DNA from: Sphingobacteriales bacterium
GTDB lineage: Bacteria > Bacteroidota > Bacteroidia > Chitinophagales > Chitinophagaceae
Assembly: GCA_024640465.1 (NCBI GenBank)
Contig: JAHEEX010000003.1
Location: 1 to 53,013, forward strand
Direction: 5' to 3'
Length of the DNA stretch: 53,013 nucleotides
Shown: in pieces, positions 22,609 to 32,451 of the stretch
Position numbering within the stretch: position 1 is the stretch's first letter
Layout: every line of letters starts with the position of its first letter
Made by a program: the position numbers and the translations under genes
Notes under the pieces: generated by a model
Databases searched by the model: none
The model's input: only the letters and a program-made list of their open reading frames with translations
Told to the model about the DNA's origin: nothing

Positions 22609-25518
22609 ATGAAAGGGTTTCTCACCACGGTATGTATACTTGCATACTCATTAGGCTTCGGGCAGCTGCTAAGCTGGAACCCTGATTTTATAGTAGAAAA
22701 TACTTCAACTGTTGAGATAACCGTTGACGCAACCAAGGGTAACCAGGGTCTGAAAGATTATGCCGCTACCGGTGACGTATACATCCATACAGGGGTTATT
22801 ACCACTTCCAGCACCAGTTCAAGCGACTGGAAATATGTAAAGTTTACTTCTTTTAATACACCCAATGCTGCAGCACAGGCAGTTTACCTTGGTAATAATA
22901 AATGGAAATTCACTATCAGCGGCGGATTACGTACTTATTACGGACTGCTGAACCCCTCTGAAAAAATATTGAAGATCGCTTTGCTTTTCAGAAGCGGCAA
23001 TGGTTCCACTGTACAGCGAAATGCTGACGGCAGCGACATGTATATCCCTGTTTATGAAGCAGGATTACAATTGAGGTTGACACAACCGCCCAAACAACCC
23101 CTGTTCACCCCCGCACCAGAACCCATTATTAAATCAATTGGTGAAAGCATAACCATTACGGCTAATGCAAGTTTATCTGCCAACATGAAACTCTTTTTTA
23201 ATGGTACGCAGATTGCCGCTCAAAACGGTGTATCCTCCATCACAGCGAATGCAGTTATCAATACAGGAGGCCTTCAATTAATAAGCGCTGAGGCAAATGA
23301 TGGAATAACTGCCCGGTTTGATTCCATGAGTTTTTTTGTTGCTGCACCTCCTGTTGTAGCACCTGTACCAGCGGGCTTGCGCGACGGAATCAATTATGAA
23401 CCCGGGGATACTTCCGCAACGTTGGTCTTCTTTGCACCCGGCAAGAATGCTGTTTTTGTACTGGGTGATTTTAATAACTGGACACAGGATCAAAAATACC
23501 AGATGGCCAATTCCCCCGATGGAAACCGCCACTGGGTGCGTATTACCGGACTTACACCCGGAACAGAATATGCCTATCAATTCCTTGTAGATGCTACACT
23601 TAAAGTAGCTGATTATTATACGGAAAAAGTATTGGACCAGGGCAACGATCCCCAGATTTCACCACTTACTTATCCCGGATTAAAAACATATCCCATTGGT
23701 AAAACCACAGGCATTGTTTCGATCCTGCAAACCAGGAAACCGGCTTTTAACTGGCAGGTCCCCAACTTCACCCGGCCGGATAAACGTAACCTGGTAATCT
23801 ATGAATTACTGGTGCGCGATTTTGCAGGTACCCCTAACTGGCAGACACTGATCGATACCCTGAGTTATATGAAGCGATTAGGCATTAACGTTATTGAGCT
23901 CATGCCCATCAATGAGTTTGAAGGGAACAACAGCTGGGGGTATAACCCGAGTTTTTATTTCGCTCCTGATAAATATTATGGAACGGAAACAGACCTTCGC
24001 CGTTTTATCGATGCCTGTCACCAGCAGGGTATTGCAGTAGTGCTTGATATAGCCCTGAACCATTCTTTCGGTCAATCGCCAATGGTACAGCTTTACTTTG
24101 ACGGTGCAACCGGCAAACCTGCGGCTAATTCACCCTGGTTTAATACTGATCCTCGTCACCCATTCAATGTAGGGTATGATTTCAACCATGAAAGTGCCGC
24201 TACAAAAGACTTTGTTGACAGGGTGGTTGAACACTGGCTGGTCAATTATAAAATAGACGGTTTCCGTTGGGACCTCTCAAAAGGTTTCACACAGGTTAAT
24301 AACCCCAATAATGTTGGCGCCTGGGGCGCATACGATCCAACACGGATCGCCATCTGGAAAAGGATCTATGATAAAATGCAGGCATCGTCAGCCGGAAGTT
24401 ATTGTATCCTGGAACATTTTGCAGATAACAGCGAAGAAATTGAATTATCAGATTACGGCATGCTCCTTTGGGGAAATTCCAACTTCAACTTTAATGAAGC
24501 TACCATGGGGTATGTAGCCAACTCCAACTTTGATGGCAGCATTGCAAAGAAAAGAAACTGGAATAAACCCCACCTTGTGGCATACCAGGAAAGCCATGAT
24601 GAAGAAAGGCTGATGTATAAAAACATCACTTTTGGTAACAGCAGTAACAGCGGTCATAATGCCAAAAATACTCAGGTTGCACTTTCCCGCAATGCCATGG
24701 CTGCTGCCTTCTGGTCTATGATGCCAGGCCCTAAAATGCTCTGGCAGTTTGGTGAATTGGGATATGATTTTTCCATTACCTACTGTCCGTCTAACGGAAC
24801 AGTTCCCCAGCCATATCCCAGCGACCAGTGCAGGCTGGACCCAAAACCGGTTAGATGGGAATACCAGCTTGATCCGGATCGTAAAAATTTGTATAACGTC
24901 TATGCGGCACTGTTACAATTAAGGAAGACCCCCAATTATATTTCCACATTCACCACCAATACAGATGTGAGTTGGGATCTGGGCACAGGTTTTAAATGGT
25001 TAAAAACAGAAAGTGATTCTTTGAGAGTAGTGGTGATAGGGAATTTTGATGTAACCAGCAGGACAGGTAATGTAACATTTCCGGGTGCCGGAACCTGGTA
25101 CAGTTACCTGAGCCAGGGTACAAGGATCGCCTCCGGATCATCTGAAGCAATTACACTGCAACCTGGCGAATTCTATGTATATACAAACAGGAATATCAGC
25201 AACCCGGTAATCACAGGCCTGGAAGATCTGCGTCCCGATTACAGCGATCAGTCGCTTATAATCTATCCCAACCCCGTTATTTCTTCAGCCACACTGGCTT
25301 ATGAGATACCCGTTACCGGCAAAGTTGATATCAGTGTATATAACCTGCAGGGGCAAAAAATGGTCACCCTGTTTACCGGGGTAAAACCCAAAGGCAAACA
25401 CTCCTTAAGCTGGAATGCTTCAGGTAACTGGACAAAAAAAGTATCGAACGGGCAATACCTGTTAATACTGGATGTGGATGGAAGAAAAATGAAAAAACAA
25501 TTCTTAATCGCAAGATAA
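22609..25518 (+). CDS. Secreted GH13 alpha-glucan hydrolase with T9SS sorting domain
   Basis: This is an enzyme of 969 residues expected to cut starch-like alpha-glucans at the cell surface. A signal peptide ends near residue 19 (CILAYSLGFG). It is followed by N-terminal beta domains (about 20-250), a CBM48-like early-set domain (about 258-350, AVFVLGDFNNW...), and a GH13 barrel (about 395-790). The GH13 motifs are DIALNHS, GFRWDLS (nucleophile Asp555), ILEHFAD (acid/base Glu602) and ESHDEER (Asp664). The last 85 residues (from about 883, IIYPNPVISSATL ... GQYLLILDVDGRKMKKQFLI) form a type A C-terminal sorting domain, the signal for type IX secretion. It lies directly upstream of susC. The T9SS sortase and shuttle genes porU and porV are in the same window. 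The exact specificity (alpha-amylase, pullulanase-like or other) is not decided. Confidence 0.92.
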   Translation: MKGFLTTVCILAYSLGFGQLLSWNPDFIVENTSTVEITVDATKGNQGLKDYAATGDVYIHTGVITTSSTSSSDWKYVKFTSFNTPNAAAQAVYLGNNKWKFTISGGLRTYYGLLNPSEKILKIALLFRSGNGSTVQRNADGSDMYIPVYEAGLQLRLTQPPKQPLFTPAPEPIIKSIGESITITANASLSANMKLFFNGTQIAAQNGVSSITANAVINTGGLQLISAEANDGITARFDSMSFFVAAPPVVAPVPAGLRDGINYEPGDTSATLVFFAPGKNAVFVLGDFNNWTQDQKYQMANSPDGNRHWVRITGLTPGTEYAYQFLVDATLKVADYYTEKVLDQGNDPQISPLTYPGLKTYPIGKTTGIVSILQTRKPAFNWQVPNFTRPDKRNLVIYELLVRDFAGTPNWQTLIDTLSYMKRLGINVIELMPINEFEGNNSWGYNPSFYFAPDKYYGTETDLRRFIDACHQQGIAVVLDIALNHSFGQSPMVQLYFDGATGKPAANSPWFNTDPRHPFNVGYDFNHESAATKDFVDRVVEHWLVNYKIDGFRWDLSKGFTQVNNPNNVGAWGAYDPTRIAIWKRIYDKMQASSAGSYCILEHFADNSEEIELSDYGMLLWGNSNFNFNEATMGYVANSNFDGSIAKKRNWNKPHLVAYQESHDEERLMYKNITFGNSSNSGHNAKNTQVALSRNAMAAAFWSMMPGPKMLWQFGELGYDFSITYCPSNGTVPQPYPSDQCRLDPKPVRWEYQLDPDRKNLYNVYAALLQLRKTPNYISTFTTNTDVSWDLGTGFKWLKTESDSLRVVVIGNFDVTSRTGNVTFPGAGTWYSYLSQGTRIASGSSEAITLQPGEFYVYTNRNISNPVITGLEDLRPDYSDQSLIIYPNPVISSATLAYEIPVTGKVDISVYNLQGQKMVTLFTGVKPKGKHSLSWNASGNWTKKVSNGQYLLILDVDGRKMKKQFLIAR

Positions 25519-25627
25519 ACATGGAAGAAGGATTTTGTTTAAAGGATAATCGTCAGAGCAGATAAAATAAAAGTACAAGAGATAAACTTTTTGGATTTTT
25601 TTATTAACGTTAAATTTTAAACTGTAT

Positions 25628-28600
25628 ATGAAAAGTAAGCGATTGATTGCCCGACTTGGATTACTGGGCCTATTGCTTTTTGCTATGGTGCAGATTAGTT
25701 TTGGCCAGGGCAAAACAGTAACAGGTAAGATCACCAGTGGGAAAGACGGCAGCCCTGTTGCGAATGCAACTGTGGTAGTAAAAGGAACAAGCAAAGGGGT
25801 TAGTACAGATGCAAACGGAAATTTCACGATTAACGTGGAGAATAATAATGCTGTACTGGTGGTTACCTCAGTAGGATTTGGCAGAAAAGAAATTGCAACT
25901 GCCGGTCAGTCACAAATCAATCTGGCGCTGGATGAAGCAGCCGGCAACCTGAATGAAGTGGTTGTAGTTGGTTATGGTACACAACGTAAGCGCGACCTTA
26001 CAGGTGCGGTTACTTCTGTTTCCAGCAAGGACTTTGTAAAAGGCGCTTTGCAGACACCGGAACAACTCATAGCCGGTAAAGTGGCAGGTGTGCAGGTAGT
26101 TTCTAATAGTGGTGCTCCAGGTGCGGGTAGTCGTATCCGTATCAGAGGCGGTGCCTCACTGAATGCCAGCAACGATCCGTTGATTGTTATTGACGGGGTA
26201 CCGGTTGATAATTCCGGTGTAGCTGGTTCTTCCAACCCACTTAACATGATCAACCCGAATGATATTGAAAACTTTACCATTCTGAAAGATCCTTCAGCCG
26301 CTGCAATCTATGGTTCAAGGGCCTCCAACGGGGTGATCCTGATCACCACTAAAAAAGGTACAAGGGGTAAAGTGAAATTCAATTTCGGAGCACAATTTTT
26401 TGTACAAACGCCAAGCAGTAGCGTGGATGTGTTATCCGGAGATCAGATCCGGGATATCGTTGGTGCAAAAGGAAGCGGTTCTGCTGATATCAATAAATTA
26501 GGTACTGCAAACACCGACTGGCAGGATGAAATTTATCATACTGCATTAGGTGAAGATCTTAACCTGAGTGCTTCCGGCGCCCTGATAGGAGGTAAATTGC
26601 CTTTCAGGTTATCTGGCGGTTTCTTAAACCAGGATGGTATTCTGTTGACCAGCAACTTTAAGCGCCAGACATTGAGCTTAAACCTCAATCCCCGCTTACT
26701 CAAAAATACCCTGAAAGTTGATATGAATGTGAAAGGTGCATGGACACAAAACCAGTTTGCCAATGAAGGTGCCATAGGAAGTGCCATTGCCTTTGACCCA
26801 ACTCAACCTGTTATGGTAAACAGTCCAAGGTTTGGTGGTTATTTCACCTATGTTGATCCAATCGCAGCAGGCGCTCCTCCAAAGGATCTTTCTCCTGCCA
26901 ACCCGGTTGGGTTACTGAAAATGCGTGATGACAGAAGCAATGTGTTTCGCAGTATCGGTAATCTTCAATTAGATTATACGCTACCTTTTGTTAAGGGCCT
27001 GCGTGCAAACCTGAACCTCGGTTATGATTGGCAGGAAGGTAAAGGGACAGTAGTTGTTCCGGATAGTGCTGCCAGCGCTTACCGCAGGTGGGAAACAAAA
27101 AGTAGTCCATTTAGTGTGGTGCATTATGGCGGTGTAAACAACCAGTATAACAGCCAGCGCCGCAACCTGCTGATGGATTTTTACCTGAACTATGTGAAAG
27201 ATCTTGCGAACATAAAAAGTCGCATAGATATAATGGCAGGAACCGGTTACCAGGATTTTCTTTTCACGAATGATAATTTTGCGGATTACAGGTATGATAA
27301 ATCTATTCGTCCTGGTACTGAACCTCAGTTTCCAACCAACGAATCCCAGTATACCCTGATCTCTTATTATGGACGTATGAATTATACGTATGATAATAAA
27401 TATGTATTGACCGCCAGTCTCCGTACAGATGGAAGCAGCCGTTTCAGCAAAGACAATCGCTGGGGTGTGTTTCCTTCCGTAGCATTTGCCTGGAGAGTAA
27501 GCAACGAAGATTTCCTCACCAGTTCCAAAGTTATCAGCGACCTTAAATTAAGGGTAGGTTGGGGTGTTACCGGTCAGCAGGATGGTATTGATTTTTATGG
27601 ATACCTGCCCAGGTATTCTCTTAGTAATAACGCCGCCCTGTACCAGTTAGGTACTGAATATTTGAGCATGCAGCGTCCTAGTGCATATGATCCAAATCTT
27701 ACATGGGAAACAACACAAAATATAAACTTTGGTCTTGATTTTGGTTTATACAGCAACAGGATCACGGGTACGGTTGATGTATTCAATCGTAAAACGGAAG
27801 ACCTGCTGAGTGTGGTTCCGATTTCATTAGGTACCAATTTCAGCAACCAGTTACTTACCAACGTAGGTAATATTGAAAGCAATGGTGTTGAATTCACCAT
27901 CAATGCAACTGCAGTTAAAAACCAGAATGTAACCTGGGATATTGGATTCAATTTCACTTACCTCACACCAAAGATCACCAAACTTCTCCTCAACCCTGAT
28001 CCTTCCTTTAAAGGGAACCTGGTAGGTGGAATTTCTGGTGGTACCGGTAATACTATCCAGATTCATTCTGTTGACAACAGGCCTTATACCTATTTTGTCC
28101 GGAAACAGATCTATGATCCTTCCGGAGCACCTATCGAAGGACTTTATGAGGATCTCAACAGGGATGGTATCATAAATGATAACGACTTGTATCGTTATAA
28201 ATCACCAGATCCAAGGGTATTCATGGGGCTTAACAGTAATGTAACTTTTGGAAAATGGAATGCAGGTTTTGTATCACGTATCAGTATAGGCAACTATAAT
28301 TATAACAACGTAGAAAGCAGTCTTGGAGTTTTACGCCAGGTGATCAATCCGCTGGGATGGCTGGGTAATGCAAGTGCCAATTACCTGAAAACAGGTTTTT
28401 CCAATAACCAGTATTTCAGTGATTACTATGTGCAGAATGCATCTTTCTTCCGCATGGATAATATCAATGTTGGTTACGATGCAGGAGAGGTTTTCAAAAA
28501 CGTACGCTTACGCCTGACTGCTAATGTGCAGAATGCATTTGTAATTACGAAATACACAGGACTTGATCCGGAAGTAAACGGTGGTATCGACAACCAGATA

Positions 28601-28648
28601 TATCCACGTCCACGCATTTTTGCACTGGGTTTAAATCTTGATTTTTAA
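25628..28648 (+). CDS. susC: SusC-like TonB-dependent outer-membrane transporter
   Basis: This is an outer-membrane glycan importer of 1006 residues. A signal peptide (LGLLGLLLFAMVQISFG) ends near residue 27. A carboxypeptidase-regulatory-like beta domain follows at about 30-105 (VTGKITSGKDGSPVANATVV), then the TonB-box-like EVVVVGYGTQRKRDLTGAVT segment that marks SusC proteins. The plug follows (ALQTPEQLIAGKVAGVQVVS; IRIRGGASLNASNDPLIVID) and then the long barrel. The length is in the normal range and there is no N-terminal STN domain, so signalling to an anti-sigma factor is not expected. It is placed between the GH13 gene (109-base gap) and susD, the standard order of a polysaccharide utilisation locus. 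The substrate is inferred as starch or maltodextrin from the GH13 neighbour. Confidence 0.95.
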   Translation: MKSKRLIARLGLLGLLLFAMVQISFGQGKTVTGKITSGKDGSPVANATVVVKGTSKGVSTDANGNFTINVENNNAVLVVTSVGFGRKEIATAGQSQINLALDEAAGNLNEVVVVGYGTQRKRDLTGAVTSVSSKDFVKGALQTPEQLIAGKVAGVQVVSNSGAPGAGSRIRIRGGASLNASNDPLIVIDGVPVDNSGVAGSSNPLNMINPNDIENFTILKDPSAAAIYGSRASNGVILITTKKGTRGKVKFNFGAQFFVQTPSSSVDVLSGDQIRDIVGAKGSGSADINKLGTANTDWQDEIYHTALGEDLNLSASGALIGGKLPFRLSGGFLNQDGILLTSNFKRQTLSLNLNPRLLKNTLKVDMNVKGAWTQNQFANEGAIGSAIAFDPTQPVMVNSPRFGGYFTYVDPIAAGAPPKDLSPANPVGLLKMRDDRSNVFRSIGNLQLDYTLPFVKGLRANLNLGYDWQEGKGTVVVPDSAASAYRRWETKSSPFSVVHYGGVNNQYNSQRRNLLMDFYLNYVKDLANIKSRIDIMAGTGYQDFLFTNDNFADYRYDKSIRPGTEPQFPTNESQYTLISYYGRMNYTYDNKYVLTASLRTDGSSRFSKDNRWGVFPSVAFAWRVSNEDFLTSSKVISDLKLRVGWGVTGQQDGIDFYGYLPRYSLSNNAALYQLGTEYLSMQRPSAYDPNLTWETTQNINFGLDFGLYSNRITGTVDVFNRKTEDLLSVVPISLGTNFSNQLLTNVGNIESNGVEFTINATAVKNQNVTWDIGFNFTYLTPKITKLLLNPDPSFKGNLVGGISGGTGNTIQIHSVDNRPYTYFVRKQIYDPSGAPIEGLYEDLNRDGIINDNDLYRYKSPDPRVFMGLNSNVTFGKWNAGFVSRISIGNYNYNNVESSLGVLRQVINPLGWLGNASANYLKTGFSNNQYFSDYYVQNASFFRMDNINVGYDAGEVFKNVRLRLTANVQNAFVITKYTGLDPEVNGGIDNQIYPRPRIFALGLNLDF

Positions 28649-28667
28649 TTTTAAAACGGAATTCATT

Positions 28668-30254
28668 ATGATAAAGATTTCAATTAAATGGACAGGTCTC
28701 CTGGCAGTAGTGCTCCTGCTGGCCAGTTGTCATAAAGACCTCGACCGTTTTCCGCCGAATGATGTAACCAGTGCTCAGCTGTATGTTGATGAAGCCGGTT
28801 ACAAGCAGGTACTCGCCAAAGTCTATGGCAGTATGGCCCTTACCGGAAATTCCGGCCCTGCCGGTTCCGGCGATGTGGCTGGTATTGATGAGGGTACCTC
28901 AGATTTCCTGCGCCTCTTCTGGAAAGCCCAGGAACTGAGCACAGATGAAGCAGTGGTTGCATGGAATGACCCTGGTATCCAGGATTTCCACAATATGAAC
29001 TGGAGTTCCAATAACCCGATGCTGATCGGTTTATATGGCCGCAGTTATTATGTTATCACACTTTGCAATGAGTTCATACGGGAAAGCACACCCGAAAAAC
29101 TTGCTGAACGCGGAATTACCAGTCCCGCTTCAGATAATATTAAAGCAATGCGTGCTGAAGCACGTTTTGTAAGGGCATTTCAGTATTGGGTACTCATGGA
29201 TCTGTATGGAAATGTAGGATTCACCAATGAGGAAACCCCGATTGGTGCATCTGTAAGGCCTGAGCAGATTACACGTGCTAATTTATTTACGTACATTGAA
29301 ACTGAACTCAATGCACTGGTTGCAGATCTTCCTGCTCCTAAAGGCAACCAATATGGACGGGCAGATAAAGCTGCCGTATGGTCTTTATTAGCTCGTATGT
29401 ATCTCAATGCAGAGATATATACCGGTACTGCAAAATGGAGTGAAGCGATTACCAATTCAAAAAAAGTATTGGATGCAGGATACACCCTGATACCTGATTA
29501 CAGAAACCTGATGCTGGCTGATAATAATACCGGCAATACAGAAGCTATCTGGACACTAAACTACGATGGTCTGAAAACCAAAAACTACGGTGGCACAACA
29601 TTCCTGGTGAATGCATCTGTTGGCGGCGATATGGACCAGACTGTTTCCGGTTTATCCAAATGGGGTGGGATCAGGACAACCAAAACACTGCCACAATTAT
29701 TCCCTGATTATACCGGTGCTGCAGATAAGCGTGCACAGTTCTTCCAGCAAAACCTGGAAATAGAAAAGATCAGTGAATTCAAAGATGGCTTTGCAGTTAC
29801 CAAATACCGTAACCGCACAAAGAGCGGCGGATATGGAACCGATCCTGAAAAAACTTTCAGCGATATTGATTTCCCTGTATTCCGCCTGGCTGAAATGAAC
29901 CTGATCTATGCGGAAGCTGTTTTACGCGGAGGAACCGGAGGAGACAGGGTTACAGCACTGAACTATATCAACAAGTTACGTGAAAGGGCTTATGGAAGCA
30001 CAACCGGTAATATTTCTGATGTGTCTTTTAACCTGGATTTTGTGCTGAATGAGCGCGGTCGTGAATTATACTGGGAAGGATTCCGTCGTACAGATCTGGT
30101 GCGTTATGGCAAGTTTACCGAAGGCACATATTTGTGGCCATGGAAAGGTGGTGTGAAGAATGGAACAGCAGTTGACTCATATAGAAAACTGTATCCTATT
30201 CCTGCAACAGAAGTAGGTTCCAATCCAAACATCAAACAAAATTCTGGTTACTAA
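28668..30254 (+). CDS. susD: SusD-like glycan-binding outer-membrane lipoprotein
   Basis: This is a surface lipoprotein of 528 residues that would lid the SusC channel and bind the glycan. The N-terminus MIKISIKWTGLLAVVLLLAS is followed by C, giving lipobox LLASC. The body shows SusD/RagB features: helical TPR-like segments (ALRAEARFVRAFQYW form, here MRAEARFVRAFQYWVLMDLY), GRADKAAVWSLLARMYLNAE, and near the end FVLNERGRELYWEGFRRTDL and PIPATEVGSNPNIKQNSGY. The frame is open from a TTG at 28638 that overlaps the end of susC. ATG 28668 is preferred because it starts the lipoprotein signal directly. It sits in the susCDEF order with a 20-base gap to the next gene. Confidence 0.95.
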   Translation: MIKISIKWTGLLAVVLLLASCHKDLDRFPPNDVTSAQLYVDEAGYKQVLAKVYGSMALTGNSGPAGSGDVAGIDEGTSDFLRLFWKAQELSTDEAVVAWNDPGIQDFHNMNWSSNNPMLIGLYGRSYYVITLCNEFIRESTPEKLAERGITSPASDNIKAMRAEARFVRAFQYWVLMDLYGNVGFTNEETPIGASVRPEQITRANLFTYIETELNALVADLPAPKGNQYGRADKAAVWSLLARMYLNAEIYTGTAKWSEAITNSKKVLDAGYTLIPDYRNLMLADNNTGNTEAIWTLNYDGLKTKNYGGTTFLVNASVGGDMDQTVSGLSKWGGIRTTKTLPQLFPDYTGAADKRAQFFQQNLEIEKISEFKDGFAVTKYRNRTKSGGYGTDPEKTFSDIDFPVFRLAEMNLIYAEAVLRGGTGGDRVTALNYINKLRERAYGSTTGNISDVSFNLDFVLNERGRELYWEGFRRTDLVRYGKFTEGTYLWPWKGGVKNGTAVDSYRKLYPIPATEVGSNPNIKQNSGY

Positions 30255-30274
30255 AATTATAAAAAGCAATCATT

Positions 30275-31120
30275 ATGAAACGAATCATAACTGCATTCAC
30301 TTCCTTAGTACTGGCAACTTTTCTGTTGGAAAGCTGCGAGAAGGAAGAAAATAAAATCTTTTACGAAGGCGGAACCTCGCCGGCATTGACCGCTTCAACA
30401 GCCGCCGTAAACCTTCAACCACCCCCTGCTGATGAATCAGCGGAAGCCATTAAATTCAACTGGACCAACCCTGAATATACCTTTACAACCGGTATCAGTT
30501 CCCAGGATGTAAATTATAAACTGGAGTTTGATACAGTGGGTGCCAATTTTGGCAGCAAGAGTAAGTATACAACCACTATCGCGCGGGAGCTGTCAAAACG
30601 GTATACCGTAGCCGAACTTAACGCGGTGTTGGGTAATTCCATGTTCCTCCCATTTGGCCGGAAATATACCCTTGAGGCAAGGATCACCAGTACCATTGGA
30701 GATAATGCTGCTGCATTGACATCCAATAAGGTAACTTTTACAGCAACACCATATGCCCCGCCACCTAAAGTAGCGATTCCGGTAACTGGTAAACTGTATA
30801 TAGTTGGTAATGCAACGCCGGGTGGATGGAATAATCCTGTTCCCACCCCATCCCAGGAGTTCACTAAAATTTCCAATACAGAATATACCATTACCCTTCC
30901 ATTGGGTGGTGCCGGAAATTTCTACCTCTTTCTGCCGGAAAATGGAAGCTGGTCGAGCAAATACGCCGTTCCTGATAATACCGCTTCCGGTATTTCCAAT
31001 GGCGGTGAATTCCGTTTTTATTCCAGTGGCGGACAGGATATTCCTGCTCCTGCAGCACCCGGTAATTATAAAATTACGGTTGACTTCCAGAAAGGATTGT
31101 TCACCGTGGTAAAACAATAA
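30275..31120 (+). CDS. SusE-like starch-binding lipoprotein
   Basis: This is a surface lipoprotein of 281 residues with signal LVLATFLLESC and the lipobox cysteine in LLESC. The N-terminal domain (about 30-160) has the SusE/SusF immunoglobulin-like pattern (IKFNWTNPEYTF ... YTLEARITSTIGDNAAALTS). The C-terminal module (about 170-281) is one SusF-type carbohydrate-binding repeat: LYIVGNATPGGWNNPVPTPS then NFYLFLPENGSWSSKYAVPD. The following gene has the same N-terminal domain with two such modules, so the pair corresponds to SusE and SusF in order, but with fewer modules than the Bacteroides proteins. Conserved tryptophans in GGWNNP and NGSW probably contact glucan rings. The binding role is inferred from the family and location. 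Confidence 0.85.
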   Translation: MKRIITAFTSLVLATFLLESCEKEENKIFYEGGTSPALTASTAAVNLQPPPADESAEAIKFNWTNPEYTFTTGISSQDVNYKLEFDTVGANFGSKSKYTTTIARELSKRYTVAELNAVLGNSMFLPFGRKYTLEARITSTIGDNAAALTSNKVTFTATPYAPPPKVAIPVTGKLYIVGNATPGGWNNPVPTPSQEFTKISNTEYTITLPLGGAGNFYLFLPENGSWSSKYAVPDNTASGISNGGEFRFYSSGGQDIPAPAAPGNYKITVDFQKGLFTVVKQ

Positions 31121-31148
31121 ATATTCATTCATTTAAAAAAGCATACAA

Positions 31149-32300
31149 ATGAAATTTCTGAATAAAATTGGGTTGCTTGCGGTTACCATCCTGTTCATGG
31201 TATCAGCATGTGAAAAAGTACCCGACCTTCCCGTTTATACTGAAGGGATAGAGACTGTTCTCAGTTCATCTGCAGCAACGCTGGCACCATTGCCTGCAGA
31301 CAGTAATAAAACCGTACTCACCCTTAATTGGACAAGTCCGGAATATGCAAGTGACTCGGCAACCTATAAGTACATTGTACAGATAGATTCTGCAGGCCGT
31401 AATTTCTCCAAAGCAACCAGTAAGGAACTTATCGGAACAAGAACCCTGTCTTTAACTGCCAAGGAATTAAATACCATCATGCTCGGTTATGGCTTTGAAT
31501 TCAATAAGCCATACAATATGGACATGCGGGTTATTTCTTCCTATAGCAATAACAACGAAAGAAGGTTATCAAATACGGTAAAGCTTACTGCTACACCGTA
31601 TAAGATCCCGCCAAAAGTTACATTGCCTACAACGGGTAAATTGTACCTGGTTGGTGATGCTACACAGGGTGGCTGGAATAATCCTGTTCCCGTACCAACA
31701 CAGGAATTAACTAAGATCGACGAAACAACCTATGGTGGCATTTTCAACCTGATTGGTGGAAAACAATACCTGGTTTTGCCTTTGAATGGTAACTGGGATA
31801 ATAAGTATTCTGTTGCCAGCAATCTTGTACCCGGTTTATCCGGTGGCGGTGATTTTGGATTTAACCTGAGCGATAACTTCCCTGGCCCCGCTGCCAGCGG
31901 CTGGTATAAACTCATTTTAGATTTTCAAACAGGTAAGTTCACCCTTACTCCTTATACGCAGCAACATGGATTGCCGGATTCATTGTATATCGTTGGTGAT
32001 GCAACACCAGGCGGATGGAATAATCCTGTTCCAACCCCATCTCAAAAATTCACCCGGTTGAATTCAACACGCTTCGAAATTGCCAGTATAGCATTAACAA
32101 CAGGAAAAGCATATTTATTCCTGCCGGAAAATGGAAACTGGGATAAGAAATTTGGTGCTGTTGATCCCTCAGCGGCAGGTATTAAGTTAAGCGGACCTTT
32201 TAAGCCTCAAGGAGATAATATACCTTCGCCGGATGTTACAGGTAATTATAAAATCGCCGTTGATTTTATAAATAACCAGTATACTTTGACCAAATTATAA
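31149..32300 (+). CDS. SusE/SusF-like starch-binding lipoprotein with two binding modules
   Basis: This is a surface lipoprotein of 383 residues. The signal ends in FMVSAC, the lipobox cysteine being at about residue 21. A SusE-like beta domain (about 35-150, VLTLNWTSPEYASDSATYKY) is followed by two tandem modules. The first is at about 165-265 (LYLVGDATQGGWNNPVPVPT ... LPLNGNWDNKYSV). The second is at about 275-383 (LYIVGDATPGGWNNPVPTPS ... LPENGNWDKKFGA). The second module is closer in DNA sequence to the single module of the preceding gene than to its own first module, pointing to recent module copying between the two genes. It is the last gene of the sus block and is followed by a strong terminator at 32354-32387. 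Confidence 0.87.
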   Translation: MKFLNKIGLLAVTILFMVSACEKVPDLPVYTEGIETVLSSSAATLAPLPADSNKTVLTLNWTSPEYASDSATYKYIVQIDSAGRNFSKATSKELIGTRTLSLTAKELNTIMLGYGFEFNKPYNMDMRVISSYSNNNERRLSNTVKLTATPYKIPPKVTLPTTGKLYLVGDATQGGWNNPVPVPTQELTKIDETTYGGIFNLIGGKQYLVLPLNGNWDNKYSVASNLVPGLSGGGDFGFNLSDNFPGPAASGWYKLILDFQTGKFTLTPYTQQHGLPDSLYIVGDATPGGWNNPVPTPSQKFTRLNSTRFEIASIALTTGKAYLFLPENGNWDKKFGAVDPSAAGIKLSGPFKPQGDNIPSPDVTGNYKIAVDFINNQYTLTKL

Positions 32301-32353
32301 AAAGCCAAAAATAAAAGCTGTAAGATAGTTTTTATTGATAGTTATCGTTAATC

Positions 32354-32387
32354 AGCCCTGCTGTTTTTACAGCGGGGCTTTTTTTTA
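32354..32387 (+). terminator. Rho-independent terminator after the sus locus
   Basis: AGCCCTGCTG, loop TTTTTA, CAGCGGGGCT form a 10-base-pair stem with one G-T pair, followed by eight T residues. It lies 54 bases after the last sus gene stop codon and should end the GH13-susCDEF transcript. Confidence 0.9.
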
Positions 32388-32451
32388 CTGCTAAGAAAGA
32401 GGAACGCAAAGAATGGAAACACTATCTTTAGCTACAGGAAAAAGTTTTAGT

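Noticed and set aside
30593-31132. Minus-strand ORF of 179 codons
   Set aside because: It is antisense to the SusE-like lipoprotein, whose signal peptide, domain pattern and operon position are convincing.
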